Origin: Schoenoplectus triqueter
Lineage: Eukaryota > Streptophyta > Magnoliopsida > Poales > Cyperaceae
Reading direction: 5' to 3'
Assembly: GCA_964058805.1 (NCBI GenBank)
Contig: CAXKVV010001751.1
Span: 1-24,868, forward strand
DNA length: 24,868 nucleotides
Position 1 is the stretch's first letter. Each line of letters starts with the position of its first letter. Under the pieces are notes generated by a model that saw nothing but the letters and a program-made list of their open reading frames with translations, ran no database searches and was not told the origin of the DNA. Below, one piece after another: positions 18,351 to 24,868 of the stretch. The translations under genes were made by a program, and so were the position numbers.

Positions 18351-21300
18351 TACAATTTCTGGTATTAGTAACTTAATTGAAGGCTCTGGAAGAGCTTGTA
18401 TTTTGTTATCAAAAGGAACAAAATTAATTATAAATGACGCATTATACTCTAGTAAATCCAGAAGAAATTTACTAAGTTTTAAAGATATTCGGTGTAATGG
18501 TTATCATATCAAAACCATGACTGAAAATAACATTGAATATCTTCAAATTACAATGATTAAATATGGTCGGAAGATCATATTGGAAAAGATGAAAGCTTTA
18601 TCATCTGGACTATATTGTATGAACATAAGTTCAATAGAATCAAATATGGTCAGTAACCAGAAGTTGCATGACACAAAAATGTTTACTCTGTGGCATGACA
18701 GGTTAGGTCATCCAGGTAACATTATGATGAGGAGAATAATTGAAAGTGCAAATGGGCATCCTCTAAAGGACCTGAAGATCCTATTATCAAAAGATTTATC
18801 ATGTGCAGCATGCTCTCTTGGAAAATTGATAATTAGGCCATTTAAAAATAAAATTGAAAATGAATCTCCTTTATTTTTAGAGAGAATTCAAGGAGACATT
18901 TGTGGGCCTATTTCTCCTCCATGTGGACCATTTAGATATTTTATGGTTTTAATTGATGCATCAACTCGATGGTCACATGTTTGCCTATTAGCTACAAGAA
19001 ATGTTGCATTTGCTAGGCTATTAGCACAAATAATCCAATTAAGAGCAAATTTTCCGGATTACCAAATTAAGAGTATCCGGCTTGATAATGCAGGAGAATT
19101 TACATCTCAGTCTTTTAATGATTATTGTATGTCAATTGGGATTAAGGTAGAACATCCAGTTGCTCATGTACATACACAAAATGGTTTAGCTGAATCATTA
19201 ATTAAAAGATTACAACTGATTGCTAGACCGTTACTTATGAAATGTAATCTACCATCTTCTGCATGGGGACATACCATATTACATGCTGCTGCACTTATTA
19301 GATTAAGACCAACTGCATCTCATAAATTTTCTCCATTACAATTGGTCTCTGGAAGAGAACCAAACTTGTCCCATCTTAAAATTTTTGGTTGTGCTGTGTA
19401 TGTTCCAATTTCTCCTCCACAACGCACAAAAATGGGACCACAGAGGAGATTAGGAATTTATATTGGTTTTCACTCTCCATCAATTATTAAATATTTAGAA
19501 CCATTAACTGGAGATGTTTTTACAGCTCGTTTTGCTGATTGTCAATTTGATGAGATAATATTCCCAATCTTAGGGGGAGAAAAAGAAAAGCTGGAAAAAC
19601 AAGTAACTTGGAATGCATCATCAATATCTTATCTTGATTCCCGGAGTGGTCAATGTGAACTGGAAGTTCAAAAGATTATACATTTGCAAAGAATAGCAAA
19701 TGAGTTACCAGATGCATTTACAGATACAAAAAGAGTGACTAAATCACATATACCAGCTTTAAATGCACCTGCTCGAATTGAAATAACCCCAGCAGAGGTT
19801 ACTATACAAAGAAAACGTGGAAGACCAATCGGTTCCAAAGACAAAAATCCACGAAAAATGAAAGAGCAGAATAATGCAGTTGGTGTAACTTCAGCAAAAG
19901 TTACCGATAAAATCCCAGAAGAGATTGTCAATAAAATCCCAGAAGAGATTGGAAGTAGAACCCTAGAAGAGGTCGTTGATAAAGTTCCAGAAGAAACTCA
20001 GGCACCGAATGATTATGAGATCTCAATAAATTATGTACAGAATGGTATAATATGGAACCGAAATGAAACACGTATTGATGAAATTTTTGCATATGCTATA
20101 GCAATTGAAGTGATAAATGAGGAAGATTATGTGCCAAAAACTCCAGAAGAGTGTATGCACAGAAATGATTGGCCAAAATGGAAAGATGCCATGAAGGCTG
20201 AATTAGATTCGCTTGAAAAGCAAAATGTTTTTGGACCTATAATTCTAACCCCTAAAAATGTTAACCCTGTAGGTTACAAGTGGGTTTTTGCAATAAAAAG
20301 AAATGAGAAAAATGAGATTGTGAGATATAAAGCAAGGCTGGTGGCACAAGGTTTTACACAAATACCAGGAGTTGATTATGAAGAAACGTATTCACCTGTA
20401 GTGGATGCAATAACTCTTCGATTTTTAATCAGTCTCGCAATCACTGAGAACCTTCAAATGCGTCTCATGGATGTTGTCACAGCTTATTTGTATGGATCAC
20501 TCGATAATGATATCTATATGAAAGTCCCTGAAGGATTAAAAATGTCTGAAGCATTTACATCAAAATCTCGAGAAATGTATTCTATAAAGTTAAAACGATC
20601 ATTGTATGGACTAAAACAATCAGGTCGAATGTGGTATAATCGACTCAGTGAATATCTCATAAAAGAAGGATATAAATCTAATATAATTAGTCCATGTGTT
20701 TTTATTAAACGATCAATCTCGAGTTTTATAATTATTGCAGTATATGTTGATGACCTGAATATCATTGGGTCTCCTGAAGAGATCGAAAAGACTGCAAAAT
20801 TATTAAAGAATGAATTTGAAATGAAAGATCTTGGTGTAACAAAGTTGTGCCTCGGCCTACAGATCGAGCATTTGCATAATGGTATATTTGTCCATCAATC
20901 AAACTACATCCAGAAGATGTTGAAACGTTTTAATATGGACAAAGCTCATCCTCTAAGTACACCAATGGTTGTCCGATCACTTGATGTGAAAAAAGATCCT
21001 TATCGGCCCCGAGAAAATAATGAAAAAGCTCTTGGTCCTGAAGTACCATACTTAAGTGCAATTGGGGCTTTGATGTATCTTGCTAATAATACGAGACCTG
21101 ATATTGCTTTTTCTGTAAATGTATTAGCAAGATATAGTTCTGATCCAACACGCCGACATTGGAACGGAATCAAACATGTATTACGTTACCTTTGTGGGAC
21201 ACGTGATATGGGACTATTTTATCGAAAAAATACAAAGTCCAAACTAGTTGGATATGCAGATGCAGGATATTTATCAGATCCGCATAAAGCTCGGTCACAA

Positions 21301-21744
21301 TCCGGATATGTGTTTACATATGGCGGCACTGCAATTTCATGGCGATCAACAAAGCAAACATTGACAGCAACATCATCAAATCATGCTGAATTAATTGCTC
21401 TTTATGATGCTGGACGGGAATGTGTATGGTTAAGATCCATGATCCAACACATCCAAGAGGAATGTGGTCTCGAGACAGTCAGAGAAAACCCGACGGTGAT
21501 ATACGAAGATAATACTGCATGCATTGCTCAAATCAAAGAAGGATATATCAAAGGTGACAGAACCAAACACATCTCGCCGAAGTTCTTCTCAACACATGAC
21601 TTACAGAAGAATGGTTTGATAAATATTTGTCAAATCAGATCAAGCGATAATTTGGCGGACTTATTCACAAAATCATTGCCAAGAAATATTTTTGAGCAGC
21701 TTTCACATAAAATTGGCATTCGTCACTTAAAAGATGTACGTTAA
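18325..21744 (+). CDS. Copia Pol: protease end, integrase, reverse transcriptase, RNase H
   Basis: The frame is open for 1,139 codons; its first codon is TTG, because the true start lies upstream of the break. A protease remainder and pre-integrase region come first. The integrase zinc site is H124-X4-H129-X30-C160-X2-C163. The catalytic triad is D191, D254 and E290, with the D-X35-E spacing. A basic RKRGRPIGSKDK stretch (496-507) and four 8-residue repeats (529-560) form the linker. Reverse transcriptase has D716 (MDVVTAYLYG) and the YVDD box at 807-810. RNase H has D979, E1022 and D1062. Stop TAA 21742-21744. All key catalytic residues are present, so apart from the upstream frame break the enzyme looks functional. 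It copies element RNA into cDNA in particles and inserts it into the genome. Confidence 0.96.
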   Translation: MSPVETHVNTISGISNLIEGSGRACILLSKGTKLIINDALYSSKSRRNLLSFKDIRCNGYHIKTMTENNIEYLQITMIKYGRKIILEKMKALSSGLYCMNISSIESNMVSNQKLHDTKMFTLWHDRLGHPGNIMMRRIIESANGHPLKDLKILLSKDLSCAACSLGKLIIRPFKNKIENESPLFLERIQGDICGPISPPCGPFRYFMVLIDASTRWSHVCLLATRNVAFARLLAQIIQLRANFPDYQIKSIRLDNAGEFTSQSFNDYCMSIGIKVEHPVAHVHTQNGLAESLIKRLQLIARPLLMKCNLPSSAWGHTILHAAALIRLRPTASHKFSPLQLVSGREPNLSHLKIFGCAVYVPISPPQRTKMGPQRRLGIYIGFHSPSIIKYLEPLTGDVFTARFADCQFDEIIFPILGGEKEKLEKQVTWNASSISYLDSRSGQCELEVQKIIHLQRIANELPDAFTDTKRVTKSHIPALNAPARIEITPAEVTIQRKRGRPIGSKDKNPRKMKEQNNAVGVTSAKVTDKIPEEIVNKIPEEIGSRTLEEVVDKVPEETQAPNDYEISINYVQNGIIWNRNETRIDEIFAYAIAIEVINEEDYVPKTPEECMHRNDWPKWKDAMKAELDSLEKQNVFGPIILTPKNVNPVGYKWVFAIKRNEKNEIVRYKARLVAQGFTQIPGVDYEETYSPVVDAITLRFLISLAITENLQMRLMDVVTAYLYGSLDNDIYMKVPEGLKMSEAFTSKSREMYSIKLKRSLYGLKQSGRMWYNRLSEYLIKEGYKSNIISPCVFIKRSISSFIIIAVYVDDLNIIGSPEEIEKTAKLLKNEFEMKDLGVTKLCLGLQIEHLHNGIFVHQSNYIQKMLKRFNMDKAHPLSTPMVVRSLDVKKDPYRPRENNEKALGPEVPYLSAIGALMYLANNTRPDIAFSVNVLARYSSDPTRRHWNGIKHVLRYLCGTRDMGLFYRKNTKSKLVGYADAGYLSDPHKARSQSGYVFTYGGTAISWRSTKQTLTATSSNHAELIALYDAGRECVWLRSMIQHIQEECGLETVRENPTVIYEDNTACIAQIKEGYIKGDRTKHISPKFFSTHDLQKNGLINICQIRSSDNLADLFTKSLPRNIFEQLSHKIGIRHLKDVR

Positions 21745-21955
21745 AATGAGGGGGAGTATTATACACGTTGCACTCTTTTTCCCTTCACTAAGTTTTGTCC
21801 CATTGGGTTTTCTTAGTAAGGTTTTTAATGAGGCAACATAACTGATCCAGAAGTATCAGTTAAATCAAGTTGGTCCTGGAGTACCAAAATTTAATATTTG
21901 TCCAGTAGTACAATATTAATAGTGTATAATATAAGGCGAAACATCTAAGGGGGAG
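21745..21955 (+). other. Retrotransposon trailer with two polypurine tracts and a nested hairpin
   Basis: The true polypurine tract AAGGGGGAG (21947-21955) abuts the 3' LTR. A near copy, GAGGGGGAG (21748-21756), lies four bases after the pol stop. Between them, ACTAAG (21787-21792) pairs with CTTAGT (21812-21817) around CCCATTGGG (21799-21807). This CACTAAGTTTTGTCCCA-type segment recurs near the 3' end of many plant copia elements (recalled). Confidence 0.7.
21840..21917 (+). repeat. Trailer hairpins: three stem-loops with the leader-type loop
   Basis: AACTGAT/ATCAGTT around CCAGAAGT (21840-21861); TTGGT/ACCAA around CCTGGAGT (21870-21887); AATATTTGT/ACAATATT, one bulge, around CCAGTAGT (21893-21917). 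The stems are unrelated to each other but self-complementary. The loops are nearly the same as in the leader array. Confidence 0.75.
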
Positions 21956-22230
21956 TGTTATAATATTAATGATAGATGTTTCACCTCCTCCACCTCCTCT
22001 CATTCCTCCACCTCCTCTCATAATAATAGAAGTTTTTCATTCTCTTCACCTTCTCCTTAACTCTAGATTTAATTTTGTATTAATTTTCTCTTTTATTACA
22101 TGATGTTTCTCTAGCCTATAAATAGAGGCTTGTATGTTGTTGATGGTAATATAAAATCTTTAGATGAGATAATATAGAAATAAGATTTTAGCCTCTCACA
22201 ACTTTTGTCTTCTATCTTTATTTTATAACA
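21956..22230 (+). repeat. 3' LTR (275 bp)
   Basis: Same length and, as read by eye, same sequence as 16252-16526. It follows the polypurine tract directly. Terminal repeats TGTTATAA/TTATAACA are intact. Confidence 0.97.
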
Positions 22231-22235
22231 CTATT
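22231..22235. repeat. Target-site duplication, right copy (CTATT)
   Basis: Matches 16247-16251 and fixes the outer boundary of the insertion. Confidence 0.9.
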
Positions 22236-22345
22236 GAGCTTTTGAATTTGAGATTTTGCTATTGGGAACTTATTAGTTGGAATGAGAGAGTTAACCCTTT
22301 TATATAGACTTTCAGAAACTGATCAAAAAATTATTTTCGACAAAA

Positions 22346-22625
22346 ACTATTATAATGGTTTGTGAACTATTATAACAGTTTAGAAATGATGCCCTAACGA
22401 CTCAAAAAAGATAGCCATTGGATTTTATTTCTTGATTCTTTGAGATCTTAATAGTACCGTTATAACGATTTGATGAGCCGTTATAATGGTTGTTTGAGTT
22501 GTTATAACGGTTTTGTACAGTTACACAATGATACATTTAGCCTCTTTTAAAAGCGTTTGTTACTTAGTCAAATTTTCATATGATATCCTAGTCGTTATAA
22601 TAGCTCTTGAGCCACTATAATGGCT
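22346..22625. repeat. Array of seven TTATAA-centred palindromes
   Basis: TTATAA cores start at 22350, 22370, 22460, 22481, 22502 and 22595, with a CTATAA variant at 22615. Flanks are palindromic, consensus (A/G)CCGTTATAACGGTT with decay. Spacing is 20-21 bp within groups of 2, 3 and 2, with 90 and 93 bp between groups. Confidence 0.65.
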
Positions 22626-22639
22626 TATTGGGGAAAAGT

Positions 22640-24868
22640 AATATTCCTTGTTATTTAAACTCAATTTATTTTAACTAATTCAATTCAGTTTGATACTAAC
22701 TAAATTTAAATTTAATACAGTCTTAATTTAGCTTTTACATTCCATTATTAATTTTGGTTATATTTTACATTTTAATCTCTGTATATTGCTTAAACAAACA
22801 AATTATAAAATTTAACATTATTTTATAAATCGATAAATAAAAAAATATTTATCATAACAGTTTTTTGTGTGTGCGTGTGTGTACAACAAACGGCAACCGT
22901 TTTACATTAACTCAAGGGACGGAGCCAAAAGATTTTATCAGCAACATCAAATAAGATTTTGAAAAGAGTTGTTCTGTTATAGATTAAAAATTTCGAAAAA
23001 AAATTGTATCAAAACTAATTACGATCGTCTCTTTCCATCAATAATAGTGCAATTGAAATTGATTATGATCCATATAAAAACTGGTTTAAAAATTAGTGTA
23101 GTCAAAATTACATAATTTTAAGTGTACTCTGAAAATTCAGTGGGGTCAATTATCCACTCGTTTTTATTTTGGCCAATGACTTATCAACTCATGTCATCTT
23201 GGCGTTGCAATTTTATTGTGGTTCAAGGGTGCCAAGCTAGTTTCTAACGGAGACCATGTCCTCTCGGTTAAAAAAATATAAAAAATGAACAACTTATGTT
23301 ATGGTTATTTTTAAAAATTAAGATATATCCTGCTATTTAAGTTTCACCTCATCCTGTAATATTTTGTATCTCTACCTTGATGGTCCTTGTGTATTTTGCT
23401 AGATGTTGCCTTTTCGTTGTGCTGCATACATTCAATATAACAAAATCAGGATTTTTCATTAATTACAATCCAATATAAATAAATAAATAAATAAATAAAA
23501 CTGCTTAAGCTGTGAGATATTTAGAAACTTTAAGAATCATAGGGTTTTTTTTAAATTAATTTTTCAACCTTTAATTTTTTTTTATGTTACAATCAATGAA
23601 ACAACATAACAAAAATATTTTGATTATCGTATAGCTAGTTAATTTATGAAACGATTTACGATTGATACTGTCATATTAAAAGACGGTTTTATACAACTTG
23701 TCATTTTGATCATGTTCGTTATTAGTTTACTTGCAGTTCTTTTAATTTATCTTTCACAAATAATTTTCTAGAGAAAATCTTTCACAAATAATAAATTATA
23801 TATTTTACCTAATAATAGTTGGCTATAAATCCGTTTTGGCATTCAAAATTATTTATATTCTTATTTGATATAACCAATTGTTATTTTTGAAACTCAACCG
23901 TTGTAACTTTTTGTATATCAAATTGCAGTAATGAATCAATATACTCATTTGTCCCTGTTCGAAAAATATCATGGATTGGACTACTATTCGACCTCCCTCT
24001 CTTCAGTTTCGTCTCTCAATTTTCAACTAATCAGAAGTATAAAATAGTTCCAAGGTAACTTTTCCGTTGTATCTCCAGCCTAGGGACAAAGGGGATAGAA
24101 ATTCTCTCTTTTATGTCAACCAACACATCACTTAGTGGCGTCGTTTAGCCAATAAATTTCAGTTTCCTCACATGCGCTGATGCACGAACTGACTAGGATC
24201 CAGCACCCTCTGAATTTTTTGTTGTCTGTTCGTAAAAAAAAATTAAAAATAACAAATTTATCCTATTTGAAAATAAATAATAAAATTATCTTTGTTTTTT
24301 TTTTCGTTTATGTTTATAGATCAAAGTGGAAACAGAACAGACAGGTGTGTAAACGGAAACTAAAATATTTAGTTTTATCAGTGATCTGATAAAAAATAGT
24401 AAAAGTTATTCAATTTATATCAGTATTTAGAGATATCTATATTTATATTCGTATTTGAAAATTTTAATGAATAAGAATACGGTTTGATTATTACCTATCT
24501 GTACCCGATCATTAAGTTATTATTCATCAATATCCGATATTATCAGAAGGTATTCGATTTTATCCAAATACATATCCAAAATATTTTTATTATATACTTT
24601 TTAATTAAATTTTTAATGTACATTATAAATCTAATTATGTTATATTTAATTTGTGTTAATATATTATATTTTTTTATAATTTATTGATACATTTGAACTT
24701 TTAATATAGTAATAATTAATATTTATTTTTATAATTAATGATTCTATCAAAAATAGTATGCAATAATATTTTTATTTAATATTTAAAATACATCCATATT
24801 TATATTTCTATCCGTCTGATATCTAATCCGTATGTATATCTAGATTATTCATTTTTGAATCTCCAAAA
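22640..24868. other. AT-rich intergenic DNA
   Basis: No gene supported. It includes a GT microsatellite at 22867-22882, an (AAAT)n microsatellite at 23475-23500 and, from about 24430, degenerate TATCCGAAT-type words typical of decayed plant repeats. Confidence 0.5.
23475..23500. repeat. (AAAT)n microsatellite
   Basis: Six tandem AAAT units. A similar tract lies at 8635-8657 inside the long-TIR element. Confidence 0.9.

Larger units (their letters stand above)
16252..22230 (+). mobile_element. Full-length Ty1/copia LTR retrotransposon (5,979 bp), very recent
   Basis: The order is 5' LTR, primer-binding site, long leader with hairpin repeats, gag, spacer, protease, integrase, reverse transcriptase, RNase H, trailer, polypurine tract, 3' LTR. 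Integrase lies before reverse transcriptase, which defines copia order. The RT motif MDVVTAYLYGSLD and the RKRGRPIGSKDK linker suggest the Ivana/Oryco lineage (recalled resemblance, not searched). The LTRs appear identical and the 5-bp target duplication is intact, so insertion is recent. Coding is intact except for one frame break in an A7 run at 18306-18312. The element could still be mobilised in trans. Confidence 0.97.

Noticed and set aside
22346..22625. CRISPR-like palindromic repeats with spacers
   Set aside because: Plant nuclear context, units too short and diverged, and spacers not of constant length.
24180..24687. Two open frames near the right end
   Set aside because: AT-driven Ile/Lys/Tyr composition and no homology features.

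Overview
The window is nuclear DNA of a flowering plant. It has spliceosomal genes of plant families (a VAMP71-type R-SNARE and a P-class pentatricopeptide-repeat protein), a plant-type Ty1/copia retrotransposon, several foldback and long-TIR DNA transposons, a CACTA-like end, and very AT-rich intergenic DNA. I cannot name the species.

Layout. 1-755 holds the last three exons of a VAMP71-like gene (+). 2071-2910 holds two foldback elements in tandem, both sitting in (TA)n tracts. 3535-4700 is a probable element swollen by about 860 bp of TTA/TGA-type AT repeat. 5596-7691 is a complete two-exon PPR gene (+). 8008-9308 is a long-TIR (Mutator-like) non-autonomous element that may carry captured gene pieces. 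9952-11037 (-) is a four-exon gene model of about 141 codons that I do not recognise; its splice sites and reading phases agree throughout. 11512-13967 holds a second long-TIR element, a CACTA-like end, an AT-rich foldback and a third (TA)n-flanked foldback related to the first. 14530-15240 is a strand-biased G-rich/AT-rich composite repeat.

16252-22230 is a full-length, very young copia element of 5,979 bp. Its two 275-bp LTRs show no difference that I can see, and it has a CTATT target duplication, primer-binding and polypurine sites, an intact gag, and a pol that is open apart from one frame break in an A7 run in the protease segment. 22231-24868 is AT-rich intergenic DNA with an array of TTATAA-centred palindromes.

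The most unusual structure lies in the retrotransposon. A family of about ten short hairpins sits in its 5' leader (seven) and 3' trailer (three). The loop is nearly constant (CCNGAAGT-like), while the stems differ from copy to copy and stay self-complementary. This looks like covariation and suggests a repeated RNA element, for example for packaging or Gag binding (inference). The second main result is the minus-strand four-exon gene, which single-ORF tracking would miss.
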